Numbered from the stretch's first letter, positions 1 through 9,106 are shown. The stretch is DNA of 11,782 nt from JANMEX01 sp031423755 (GCA_031423755.1 JANPGC010000346.1:1-11782); one strand, 5' to 3'. Program-made: numbers and translations. Notes: generated by a model from the sequence alone, not told the origin.

Positions 1-404
1 CACTCGGTGTAGCGCTCGGCTGCCGGCGGATCGCCGTCGATGGAGCCGAAATTGCCCTGCCCGTCGATCAGCGGCAGCCGCAGCGACCAGTCCTGCGCCA
101 TCCGCGCCAGCGCGTCGTAAATCGCCGGGCCGGAATGCGGATGGTATTTACCCATGACGTCGCCAGTGACGCGGGCGCATTTCACATGCTTCTTGTTCCA
201 GTCAATGCCAAGCTCCGACATGCCGAACAGAATGCGCCTGTGCACCGGCTTCAGTCCGTCGCGCACATCCGGCAGCGCCCGCGACACGATCACGCTCATG
301 GCGTAATCGAGATAGCTCCGCTGCATTTCGTCGATGATCGAAATGGATTCAATACCGGGAGTGGCAGGACCGGATGTGGAAGGGGGTGGGGTCTGTTCCG
401 ACAC
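1..404 (-). CDS. gyrA: DNA gyrase subunit A, N-terminal fragment (gene runs off the window)
   Basis: GyrA is the breakage-reunion subunit of gyrase, which introduces negative supercoils into DNA using ATP hydrolysed by GyrB. The first 134 residues are present. They include the conserved DYAMSVIVSRALPDVRDGLK stretch (about 33-52), PVHRRILFGM (53-62), DGQGNFGSIDGD (114-125) and the catalytic tyrosine in RYTE (Tyr132, E. coli Tyr122). GTG at 404 is the likely start: an in-frame TGA lies two codons upstream and the next ATG falls inside conserved sequence. The ribosome site is weak. The quinolone-pocket loop, normally His-Gly-Asp-x-x-[IV]-Tyr-Asp, reads HSGPAIYD here (residues 90-97). The family call is secure and GyrA is preferred over ParC because of the DGQGNFGSIDGDPPAA wording. 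The C-terminus lies outside the window. Confidence 0.95.
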   Translation of the reverse strand, partial: MSEQTPPPSTSGPATPGIESISIIDEMQRSYLDYAMSVIVSRALPDVRDGLKPVHRRILFGMSELGIDWNKKHVKCARVTGDVMGKYHPHSGPAIYDALARMAQDWSLRLPLIDGQGNFGSIDGDPPAAERYTE

Positions 405-440
405 GTTTCACGCTCAATCTGTGAGAATCAATCAAATTTG

Positions 441-470
441 CTTATAGCCGAACGGGTCGTGGAATGCGAA
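441..470 (-). promoter_or_regulatory. possible gyrA promoter
   Basis: On the minus strand TATAAG (441-446) could be a -10 box. TTCGCA (465-470), 18 bases upstream, matches the -35 consensus at four of six positions. Transcription would start near 434 and give a leader of about 30 bases. The match is modest, so this is only a candidate. Confidence 0.3.
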
Positions 471-647
471 CCGGAGCAGGCATTGATCGGGTTTGTTCAC
501 GGTTGTTTTTCAATGGGTTAGGCAGCGCTTTGAAGCAATTGTGAAATAGACTGTTGAAAACTTCGGACGAATGCTACGCCAAGTTGTCAGTGCCTCCATC
601 GAATTGGCCACGTTGCAGGAAATCAGGCCGCGAACAGGAAATTGAAA

Positions 648-1631
648 GTGATTCGAAGGACAGAGAATTTCAGTCAATATGTCGATCAGGCGAGAGCGGG
701 CCGCCAAGGACTGTGGCCTATCATGTTCGGCGTTTTCCTGTCGGTTGCGGTCTATCTGATTTTGACCATTCTCTTCGTCATCGTTTGTTTCTTGGTCTAC
801 ATGCGCATGTCCGGATTAAGCCGCGAGCTGTTTTTGGGCGAGAAATCCGCCACCGATGCGGTGACGTCGTTCCTGCGAACCCGCTTTGGCCAGTTGGCGT
901 CCATCGCCTCGCTCGCCAGCCTCTGGGTCAGCGTCTGGGCATCCGTGCGGCTTATCCACGGGCGGCCATTGTCGAGCGTGTTCGGCCAGGACCGCAGAAT
1001 TGACTGGAGCGACTTTCGGCGCGCATTTTCCGCGTTTGCGCTGGTTCTCTTCGTCTTGCAACTGACATCCCTTCTGTTTGATCCACAGATCATGCGAACG
1101 ACGCTGCCCCTTGCCGAATGGTCTATCGCAGCGCTCATCGCCGCTGCCTTGCTGTTCGTGCAGAGTTCCGCCGAAGAGGCCTTCTTCCGTGGGTATCTTA
1201 CACAATCCCTCGCCGCACGCTTTGCACGCCCGGTCATTTGGGTGTTGATTCCAGTGGCGTTCTTCACACTGGCGCATCTGGGAAAGGGCCAACCAATTCC
1301 GCTCGCAGGCGCCTACTTTGGCGTCATCGCGGCGCTGGGGCTGGCATTTACATGGCTGGTCGTGCGCACCGGAAATCTTGGCGCCGCGATGGGCGCACAT
1401 TTCGGCAACAATCTGGTTGCCATACTGTTTGTCTCAAACGACTCCACATTTGACAAACTGGCGCTCTTCGGCGGGCAGACAATTCAGCAAGTTGGCCAGC
1501 AAGAGGGACCGCTCAGCATTCCAGGGGTGCTTGTTGCCATCATCCCGACGTTTGCCGGCCTGCTGTTTTCTGTCTTTCTGGTCAGCCACCCGAAATCGCC
1601 ATTCGCGCTTGCTGCTTTCCTCAAGCCATGA
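648..1631 (+). CDS. CPBP family intramembrane glutamic endopeptidase
   Basis: This is a multi-spanning membrane protein of the CPBP (CAAX protease and bacteriocin-processing, Rce1/Abi-like) family, which cleaves or processes membrane-associated substrates. From GTG 648 it has 327 residues. The three family motifs are present in order: EEAFFR (Glu176, Glu177, Arg181), FFTLAH (His210) and HFGNN (His251, Asn255); the glutamates and histidines form the active site. Hydrophobic segments lie near 25-52, 85-103, 127-144, 158-172, 198-210, 221-240 and 292-312. GTG 648 is preferred over the upstream TTG at 642 because AGGA at 636-639 sits eight bases before it and only two before TTG. It is divergent from gyrA and 72 bases before marC in the same direction. 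The substrate cannot be told from sequence; bacterial members range from protein processing to bacteriocin immunity. Confidence 0.88.
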   Translation: MIRRTENFSQYVDQARAGRQGLWPIMFGVFLSVAVYLILTILFVIVCFLVYMRMSGLSRELFLGEKSATDAVTSFLRTRFGQLASIASLASLWVSVWASVRLIHGRPLSSVFGQDRRIDWSDFRRAFSAFALVLFVLQLTSLLFDPQIMRTTLPLAEWSIAALIAAALLFVQSSAEEAFFRGYLTQSLAARFARPVIWVLIPVAFFTLAHLGKGQPIPLAGAYFGVIAALGLAFTWLVVRTGNLGAAMGAHFGNNLVAILFVSNDSTFDKLALFGGQTIQQVGQQEGPLSIPGVLVAIIPTFAGLLFSVFLVSHPKSPFALAAFLKP

Positions 1632-1703
1632 ACAGACCGACGCAGAGGCCCGGTTTACGTGGCGCAGTGTTGGCGATAGAGATTGCTGCGGGAGACGTTT
1701 GCA

Positions 1704-2333
1704 ATGCCGGGTTTTGACGCACTGACCAATGCATTGGTGACGATTGTGGTCACCATCAGCCCGCACAGCCTTGCGCCGCTGTTCCTCGTGCTGACGCGCG
1801 GCATGAACCGCAAGGAACGCAACCAGGTTGCCATCCGCTCTAGCGCCATCGCCGCGTTGGTTCTGTCGATCTTCGCAGTCTTTGGCATCGCCATTCTCGA
1901 ACTGTTCGGCATTACCGTCGCCGCCTTCCGCGTCGCGGGCGGCATGCTGCTGTTTTACATCGCCTTCGAAATGATTTTCGAGCGCCGCCAGCAGCGCCGC
2001 GAACAAAGCGCGGAAACGGCAATCACCAAGGACATGATCCACAACATCGCCGCCTTCCCGCTTGCCATTCCGCTGATTGCCGGCCCCGGCGCGATTTCCG
2101 CCACCATCCTGATGGCCGACAAGCTCGGCACCTTGAGCGGCAGGATCGCGATTGTTCCCGTGATCCTGATTGCAGTGGCACTCACATGGTCAGTTTTCCT
2201 CGTCGCAGAACGCGTCGACAAGTTCCTCGGCGAGACCGGCCGGTCCATCCTGACGCGCCTCTTGGGCATGCTGCTCGCAGCGTTGTCTGTGCAGTTCGTC
2301 GCCGATGGCGTCAGGGTGCTGGCGACGGGGTGA
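1704..2333 (+). CDS. MarC family integral membrane protein
   Basis: This is a 209-residue protein of the MarC (UPF0056) family: six-helix inner-membrane proteins of unsettled function, once wrongly linked to multiple antibiotic resistance. The family's internal duplication shows as two loops, SPHSLAPLFLVLT (about 19-31) and the near-invariant IAGPGAISATIL (about 124-135). The first loop normally reads [ND]P-hydrophobic-G; here it reads SPHS, so the usual Asn/Asp and Gly are missing. ATG 1704 is chosen because GGGAGA lies eight bases upstream; a TTG 21 bases earlier has no such site. A charged loop, roughly ERRQQRREQS, separates the halves. A MarC gene near gyrA, ssb and uvrA is a common arrangement in rhizobia, from general knowledge. 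No promoter is obvious, so it may be transcribed together with the protease gene. Confidence 0.88.
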   Translation: MPGFDALTNALVTIVVTISPHSLAPLFLVLTRGMNRKERNQVAIRSSAIAALVLSIFAVFGIAILELFGITVAAFRVAGGMLLFYIAFEMIFERRQQRREQSAETAITKDMIHNIAAFPLAIPLIAGPGAISATILMADKLGTLSGRIAIVPVILIAVALTWSVFLVAERVDKFLGETGRSILTRLLGMLLAALSVQFVADGVRVLATG

Positions 2334-2392
2334 GCGTCCGGGAGTCCAACAACTCCACGATCCGCTCGCTCAATAAATGCTCTCTCGTAACG

Positions 2393-2409
2393 GCCTTTCG
2401 ATGAAAGGC
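2393..2409 (+). other. small hairpin after marC
   Basis: GCCTTTC and GAAAGGC form a perfect 7-bp stem around a 3-base loop, 60 bases after the marC stop codon. No T run follows on either strand, so it is at best a weak terminator or an mRNA-end stabiliser. Confidence 0.3.
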
Positions 2410-2412
2410 TGT

Positions 2413-2558
2413 GCGCTCTAACTTGGAACGCTTGGCGCGAGGTTCCCTTCATCCGCCTGTCGGCGCCTTCTCCCCGCAGGACATCGCGCTCTGACTTGGA
2501 AAGCTTGGCGGGAGGTTCCCCTCATCCGCCTGTCGGCACCTTCTCCCCGCAGGAAATG
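2413..2558. repeat. tandem duplication, two 73-bp units
   Basis: Unit 1 (2413-2485) and unit 2 (2486-2558) align end to end with no gap and differ at only about seven positions, several of them in the last five bases. Each unit carries CATCCGCCTGTCGG and CCTTCTCCCCGCAGG, wording typical of the palindromic intergenic elements of rhizobial genomes (RIME-like; from memory, not searched). The second unit forms the left half of the inverted repeat described next. The stretch 2334-2779, more than 400 bases without a gene, is mostly this repeat cluster. Confidence 0.8.
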
Positions 2559-2686
2559 CGGGGAGAAGGCGAAAAATCACCAAGGTTTCCGGTTAGCCCG
2601 CCTTCTCCTCATGACTTCCATGGGGGCCGAAGGCGGGCGAGACCCGTGGCTCGCCACGTTCAGGTGCCTACAGGCGGATGAGGGGA
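2516..2686. repeat. nested palindromic intergenic element (RIME-like)
   Basis: The outer arms 2516-2541 and 2661-2686 are inverted copies, 25 of 26 bases matching. Inside are three further hairpins. CCTTCTCCCCGC (2539-2550) pairs perfectly with 2558-2569. GCCCGCCTTC (2596-2605) pairs perfectly with 2629-2638. CGTGGC pairs with GCCACG near 2644-2657. The octamer ATCACCAA occurs at 2576-2583 and again just outside the right arm at 2691-2698. This mosaic of palindromes fits the non-coding repeats dispersed in rhizobia. No transposase is present, so if mobile it would have been moved by another element. It lies downstream of both marC and ssb and could fold in either transcript. Confidence 0.75.
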
Positions 2687-2779
2687 AGAGATCACCAAAC
2701 AACGCCATTGTCACAACCCATCCCGTCAAATCCACCGCCCCCCAGACGCGGCTTCGCATAATCGCCTCTCACGCAATCC

Positions 2780-3304
2780 TCAAAACGGGATGTCATCATC
2801 CAGGTCGCGCGAGAACCCGCCGCCGCCTTGCGCCGGAGCCGGTGCCCGCGAACCACCGCCTGACGCTGGCATTGAGCTCGACCGCCCGAAATCCGAACCG
2901 CCGCCCTGATCATACTCGCCGCCGCCGGTGCCGCGTGACGAGCCTTCGTTGCGCGAATCCAGCATCAGCAATTCGCCACGGTATTTCTGAAGCACGACTT
3001 CGGTCGTGTAGCGCTTTTGGCCCGTCGCTTGATCGTCCCAGGAGCGCTGCTGCAAGGCGCCCTCGACATAGACTTTCATGCCCTTTTTCAAATACTGTTC
3101 CGCGACCTTGGCAATCTGGTCATTGAAGACAACAATGTTGTGCCATTCGGTCTTCTCGCGCCGCTCGCCGGAGTTCTTGTCGCGCCAGGTCTCGGAAGTT
3201 GCCAAGGTGAAATTCACCACACTGTCGCCCGATTGCATCTTGCGGACTTCCGGATCCTTGCCGAGATTTCCGATCAGGATCACCTTGTTCAAACTGCCAG
3301 CCAT
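2780..3304 (-). CDS. ssb: single-stranded DNA-binding protein
   Basis: SSB coats single-stranded DNA during replication, repair and recombination and recruits partner proteins through its C-terminal tip. The 174-residue protein has a complete OB fold (about 5-113) with the usual aromatic positions (Trp40, Trp54, Phe60), then a Gly/Ser/Pro/Gln-rich flexible linker (about 120-165), and ends in the acidic-hydrophobic tip DLDDDIPF. The start is ATG 3304 (MAGSLNKVILIGNLG), with AAGGG a few bases upstream. An in-frame extension to 3343 is possible but has no family support. Upstream are a perfect -35 box and a LexA operator covering the -10 region, so SOS induction is expected. The C-terminus and length are those of a normal, functional chromosomal SSB. 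Confidence 0.96.
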   Translation of the reverse strand: MAGSLNKVILIGNLGKDPEVRKMQSGDSVVNFTLATSETWRDKNSGERREKTEWHNIVVFNDQIAKVAEQYLKKGMKVYVEGALQQRSWDDQATGQKRYTTEVVLQKYRGELLMLDSRNEGSSRGTGGGEYDQGGGSDFGRSSSMPASGGGSRAPAPAQGGGGFSRDLDDDIPF

Positions 3305-3417
3305 GACTTTCACCCTTCCACGCCAAGATGCGCATCTGCGCACAACAAATATCTGCTCTCACTACCCCGAAACCAAACCCGCCGCGCCACTCAGCTGAAT
3401 CTGTCCACAGGCATTTT

Positions 3418-3432
3418 GTTCTTCTTATGTTC
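3418..3432. promoter_or_regulatory. LexA (SOS) box of ssb
   Basis: GTTC-TTCTTAT-GTTC is an exact match to the alphaproteobacterial LexA operator GTTC-N7-GTTC. It lies about 114 bases upstream of the ssb start codon and overlaps the -10 region of the ssb promoter, the geometry expected for simple repression by LexA. Confidence 0.87.
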
Positions 3433-3456
3433 TAAATTTCTTTGCGCCGATGTCAA
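3427..3456 (-). promoter_or_regulatory. ssb promoter
   Basis: On the minus strand a perfect TTGACA (-35, 3451-3456) lies 17-18 bases before AGAACA/GAACAT (-10, about 3427-3433). The weak -10 overlaps the LexA box. Transcription would start near 3420, giving an ssb leader of about 115 bases. Confidence 0.6.
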
Positions 3457-3499
3457 CTGAAAAATACTTGCGGTTGAAACTTTTAATAAGCGCCGAGTC

Positions 3500-3643
3500 C
3501 GTGTTTGGCTCAAAATTCGCTTTGATGAGTCAAATGGTGTGACTTTCGAGAACCGGAGCGGAGCGTACTTTTGGGTACGTGAGCACCGGAAGCGCAGAAA
3601 GTTGCATCAGTTGGCCATCAAAGCGGATTTTCAGTCAGACACG
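3500..3643. repeat. 144-bp imperfect palindrome between the ssb promoter and the candidate small RNA
   Basis: The left arm 3500-3527 and right arm 3616-3643 are inverted copies, about 24 of 28 bases matching. Pairing resumes inward: ACTTTC (3541-3546) pairs with GAAAGT (3597-3602), and at the centre CGTAC pairs with GTACG around a six-base loop (about 3564-3579). The direct repeats ACCGGAGCG and ACCGGAAGCG flank the centre. The layout resembles the dispersed intergenic palindromes of Hyphomicrobiales, such as the RIME or Bru-RS classes (class resemblance only, no search done). An open reading frame crosses it on the plus strand but has no protein-like features. Confidence 0.7.
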
Positions 3644-3681
3644 AAGAAAAGCCCTGTCTTGGCGTTTGCAGACAGGGCTTT
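3641..3681 (-). terminator. intrinsic terminator, minus strand
   Basis: AAAGCCCTGTC and GACAGGGCTTT form a perfect 11-bp stem (3648-3658 with 3671-3681) around a 12-base loop. On the minus strand the stem is followed by TTTTCTTC, a good U tract. On the plus strand no T run follows beyond the stem's own three T's, so the terminator works mainly on minus-strand transcripts. No annotated protein gene ends here, which implies a separate upstream transcript. Confidence 0.72.
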
Positions 3682-3777
3682 GGGAACCAGTCCCGTAAGA
3701 CCATCTTTCAGGTCATCATTCGCCAGCGTGTGGCGACCAAAAATCCAGCGATGTGTTTCGTGCGGGAAATCCCGCTG

Positions 3778-3801
3778 TCAAATACGATCCGGCGGCGTCA
3801 T
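3778..3801 (-). CDS. possible seven-codon leader ORF in the candidate small RNA
   Basis: ATG at 3801 follows AGGAG by eight bases, a good ribosome site, and reads MTPPDRI before a TGA at 3778-3780. The same frame then stays open for 48 further codons to a TGA at 3631-3633. No upstream-leader peptide that I know has this sequence; there is no run of Trp, His, Leu or Phe codons to suggest an amino-acid attenuator. It may be a real micro-ORF, a small gene cut by a nonsense mutation, or chance. Confidence 0.25.
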   Translation of the reverse strand: MTPPDRI

Positions 3802-3846
3802 GGCTCCGCTCCTGCAACACAATGAACCTACATGTTCACTTTAATG

Positions 3847-3875
3847 ATGCTACGCCGATTGCACAGCTATTCAAG
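3847..3875 (-). promoter_or_regulatory. promoter of the candidate small RNA
   Basis: On the minus strand CTTGAA (3870-3875) and TAGCAT (3847-3852) are separated by exactly 17 bases. This matches the alphaproteobacterial housekeeping pattern CTTGAC-N17-CTATAT well. The predicted start is the A at 3840. Confidence 0.6.
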
Positions 3876-3991
3876 CCAAAAATTGCGCGAAACAAAGAGC
3901 GCAATCAATTGTGATCGGCGCAATTGCCATCCGCGGATTCAGCCGGAATTAACAGCATCCTGATATGCAAATGCCAATTCAGGAGCCTGCA

Positions 3992-5083
3992 ATGCAAGAC
4001 ACGGCAGTCATTTCAAATCCCGGCCAGACCAATTCCACCGCGCAGGCTGCGGCAAAAACCACTGCCGTCTTCATGCCTGCCTATATCCTGATTGCCCTGT
4101 TGTTCGCCGCCGCGCTTGTCGACTCGTCCATCAACGGCGGCGCGCTGCGCGCTGCGATGCAGATCACAGGCGGCCTTGTCTGGGCGCTGATCCAGTTTGT
4201 CATCCCGGTGCTGATCGCCCTGCTGTTCTATCGTTCTTACCGCGCGGTCGGACGCGAGCAGATGATCTCGCACGCTGCCGAGCAGGCAACGCGCACGCTG
4301 TTCTCATGGCATCTCATTCACCGTCTCCTGCCCGTCGTTGCCTTCACGCTGTTCCTCGCTTCTTTCGTCCATTTCAAGATGCGCATTCCGGATCTTGGCG
4401 GCTTCCGCTGGGACCAGAGCTTTGCAGCGATGGACCAAGCGCTTTTCGGCGGGCAGCACGCGTTCGAGTTTCTCGCCCCGGTCTATGAAATGCCCTGGCT
4501 CATCTCCGCGCTCGACAAGCTCTATTCGCTGTGGATTCCGGGCATCTTCGTCTTCTGGTGCTGGGTCGCCTATGACAGCCGCCTGCCGATGACGCTGCGC
4601 CAGCAATATCTGGTGACAACAGTGGTCACATGGGTGTTTGGCGGGGCCGTCCTCGGCACAGTGTTCGGCTCTGTCGGGCCGGTCTTTTACGCGCAGGTCT
4701 ATCCCGCCCTGCCCGACATCTTCTCTGCCCTCACCGCCAAGATCGCCGCCATCAACGCCACCCATCCGCTGATTGCCATCCCCGTGCAGGCGCAGCTGTT
4801 CGAGGCCTATCAGCATCCGGATGTCAATGTCGTCGGCGGCATTTCCGCCATGCCGTCCATGCACAATGCGCAGGCGACGATCTTTGTGCTCACCGCGCTG
4901 CGCCTCAACAAATGGCTGACAGTCGCCATGGCTCTGTTCGGCGCGGTGATCGTCTCGGCGTCCGTCATCCTCGGCTGGCATTATGCAGTGGATTCGCTCG
5001 CCGGCATGGCGCTGGCGCTACTGGTATGGAAACTCACCGGCTGGCTGTTGCCGAAGATTTCATCTGCCAAAGCCGCATTATAA
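3992..5083 (+). CDS. PAP2-superfamily membrane phosphatase/transferase
   Basis: This is a 363-residue integral membrane protein of the PAP2 superfamily, the Aur1/inositol-phosphotransferase-like branch (PAP2_3 type). Members move or remove phosphate groups on lipids at the membrane surface. After a hydrophilic N-terminus, hydrophobic segments lie near 27-42, 55-80, 111-126, 180-193, 208-227, 292-304, 310-327 and 336-353. The catalytic signatures are SAMPSMH (285-291, His291) and GWHYAVD (328-334, His330 and Asp334). The usual KxxxxxxRP first motif is not seen, as is normal for this branch. ATG 3992 is chosen over ATG 3965 because AGGAG at 3981-3985 lies six bases before it. The gene sits between ssb and uvrA, which are often neighbours, but nothing links it to repair. 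The substrate is unknown; lipid headgroup transfer or lipid phosphate hydrolysis are both possible. Confidence 0.85.
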   Translation: MQDTAVISNPGQTNSTAQAAAKTTAVFMPAYILIALLFAAALVDSSINGGALRAAMQITGGLVWALIQFVIPVLIALLFYRSYRAVGREQMISHAAEQATRTLFSWHLIHRLLPVVAFTLFLASFVHFKMRIPDLGGFRWDQSFAAMDQALFGGQHAFEFLAPVYEMPWLISALDKLYSLWIPGIFVFWCWVAYDSRLPMTLRQQYLVTTVVTWVFGGAVLGTVFGSVGPVFYAQVYPALPDIFSALTAKIAAINATHPLIAIPVQAQLFEAYQHPDVNVVGGISAMPSMHNAQATIFVLTALRLNKWLTVAMALFGAVIVSASVILGWHYAVDSLAGMALALLVWKLTGWLLPKISSAKAAL

Positions 5084-5086
5084 GAA

Positions 5087-5101
5087 GTTCCGCTTTTGTT
5101 C
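5087..5101. promoter_or_regulatory. LexA (SOS) box of uvrA
   Basis: GTTC-CGCTTTT-GTTC is a second perfect GTTC-N7-GTTC operator. It begins four bases after the stop codon of the PAP2 gene and lies about 128 bases before the uvrA start. Its position shows that uvrA has its own SOS-controlled promoter. The -10/-35 boxes are not clear enough to place. Confidence 0.87.
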
Positions 5102-5126
5102 TGTATGTGCTAGCGGCAGTGTCATG

Positions 5127-5138
5127 ATGCTGCAGCAT
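5127..5138. other. 12-bp perfect palindrome before uvrA
   Basis: ATGCTGCAGCAT is self-complementary and lies 26 bases downstream of the uvrA LexA box, in the probable 5' leader of uvrA. It could be a binding site for a dimeric protein or chance; nothing else identifies it. Confidence 0.25.
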
Positions 5139-5228
5139 GAGTCGTCTCTTTGAGCGGAACTACAGCCCACCTCACTCGACAATTGCTGCGCCAAGCTTAA
5201 ATAAGCGGAGCAACAAGACCGGGTTCCC

Positions 5229-8150
<2,922 letters not shown>

Positions 8151-8181
8151 AGGCGCAACCAAAACGACTATTGATTTTTCC

Positions 8182-8190
8182 TGATATAAC
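8182..8190 (+). promoter_or_regulatory. possible extended -10 promoter of the RDD gene
   Basis: TGATATAAC fits the extended -10 form TG-N-TATAAT with one mismatch, 36 bases before the RDD start codon in an A/T-rich gap after uvrA. No -35 box is visible at the right spacing. Confidence 0.35.
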
Positions 8191-8225
8191 TTGAAATTGT
8201 CATTCACGCGAATTGGGGAATCAGT

Positions 8226-9038
8226 ATGTTGTTGGAAGATAGTGAATTTAAGCCTGAGCCAATTTTGCCCCGTTTTTTCTGGCGTAGATCATTCGCGGTT
8301 TTCGTGGATCTTTTTCTGGTGGCTATTCTTTTCACCCTATTGGTTGCAATGATCCAACCATTTGTCTCGTTTCCGCTGATCGCGCCATCGGCGCTTCATT
8401 TTACATCTTGTGCGGACGTGACTGAAAGCCAGCGTTCGTTGCCTGTCATTCAAACGATGAAGTTGCAAAGCAATGAAACGCTGTCAGTCAGTCGTTGCGA
8501 AATTTCGAATATGGGTCTGCTGAGGCACTCGATGCTGTCCGTTTCGGCAGTCAAGATTCAAGGAAATGCAACATTTACAAGATCTGTCGTCTATCCTGTA
8601 AATGATCAGAATGAGTTCACAGTGGCGTTTGATACGTCGCCGTTTCTCTGGCTGTTTGCACCCGCGATATTTGCGGCTTTCACATTTTACCGTCGGCAGA
8701 CACCGGGCAAGACAATCACGTCGCTGCAAATTGTATCCATTCAAGGCTTGGTCCCGCAATTGGGAAGCCTGGTCAAGAGAGAGTACCTCCGTCTGTGGTT
8801 CTTTGTTGTGATAGGGATTGTCTCGATAGCACAGCTCCTGTTTTTCGATCAGACAAACACGCCGGAGGAAATGGCAAAATCATTAGACGGTCTGATGGTA
8901 TCATCTTGGCCATTCGCATTGCTGGTTTTGGTGCCAATTTTATTCCTATCACCATATCTGTTCAGCTTGCTGCGATGGAATGGACAGATGTTTTACGACA
9001 AGATCACGGGCTTTGTGGTGAAAAAGGTCATGAAATGA
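8226..9038 (+). CDS. RDD family membrane protein
   Basis: This is a 270-residue membrane protein of the RDD family, named for its conserved Arg and Asp residues; function is mostly unknown, with some members linked to ion transport. Motifs seen are RRSFAVFVD (20-28) at the first helix, RRQTPGK (156-162) after the second, and MFYDKITGFVVKK (255-267) at the end. Hydrophobic helices lie near 23-45, 139-155, 189-207 and 228-247. Unlike short RDD proteins it has a long polar loop (about 50-138) with two cysteines (Cys62, Cys91) that could form a disulfide if the loop is periplasmic. The start ATG 8226 follows GGGGAA by six bases. Codons are clearly richer in A/T at third positions than those of uvrA or the DUF72 gene, suggesting a different origin. 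The long loop is not recognised. Confidence 0.8.
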   Translation: MLLEDSEFKPEPILPRFFWRRSFAVFVDLFLVAILFTLLVAMIQPFVSFPLIAPSALHFTSCADVTESQRSLPVIQTMKLQSNETLSVSRCEISNMGLLRHSMLSVSAVKIQGNATFTRSVVYPVNDQNEFTVAFDTSPFLWLFAPAIFAAFTFYRRQTPGKTITSLQIVSIQGLVPQLGSLVKREYLRLWFFVVIGIVSIAQLLFFDQTNTPEEMAKSLDGLMVSSWPFALLVLVPILFLSPYLFSLLRWNGQMFYDKITGFVVKKVMK

Positions 9039-9106
9039 ACAGGTCAATTTCGATGCACGCTATCGATAGGCCTGTGTGTGCGTTCAATTTTCACTAACGT
9101 CTTCCC

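Larger units (their letters stand above)
3641..3840 (-). ncRNA. candidate small RNA gene, about 200 nt, unidentified
   Basis: A minus-strand unit has its own promoter (CTTGAA-N17-TAGCAT, 3847-3875), a predicted start near 3840 and a strong intrinsic terminator ending near 3641. Hairpins seen in between are GCGGG/CCCGC (3762-3775), CGCCA/TGGCG (3721-3735) and GGGA/TCCC (3682-3694). Near its 5' end an AGGAG followed by ATG opens a seven-codon frame (MTPPDRI). It points the same way as ssb, but the terminator separates it from the ssb promoter. I do not recognise the family; it lacks the signatures of SRP RNA, RNase P RNA and tmRNA. It could be a trans-acting regulator, an attenuated leader, or the remnant of a small protein gene. 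The unit is inferred from signals, not homology. Confidence 0.5.

Noticed and set aside
395..409. LexA-like site GTTC-N7-TTTC at the gyrA start codon
   Set aside because: It has one mismatch in the invariant half-site and sits over the coding start; gyrA is not normally an SOS gene.
642..650. TTG 642 as the start of the CPBP protease
   Set aside because: The AGGA ribosome site is only two bases away; GTG 648 has proper spacing.
2413..2690. Possible CRISPR array from the repeated units
   Set aside because: There are only two units, directly abutting with no spacers, and no cas genes.
2611..3126. Plus-strand open frame over the repeat cluster and the ssb 3' end
   Set aside because: Half lies in a palindromic repeat and half is antisense to ssb; the product is Arg/Pro/Ser-rich without motifs.
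3762..3780. Selenocysteine insertion at the UGA in the micro-ORF
   Set aside because: The hairpin begins two bases after the UGA, its loop is an ordinary ATTT, and no selenoprotein family matches.
3539..3844. Plus-strand open frame of 101 codons between ssb and the PAP2 gene
   Set aside because: It crosses the 144-bp palindrome and the complement of the candidate small RNA and its terminator. Its Arg/Ser/Pro-rich product lacks domain features and it has no convincing ribosome site.
4304..4981. Minus-strand open frame opposite the PAP2 gene
   Set aside because: It is complementary to a gene with clear catalytic motifs and its own translation is low-complexity and charged.
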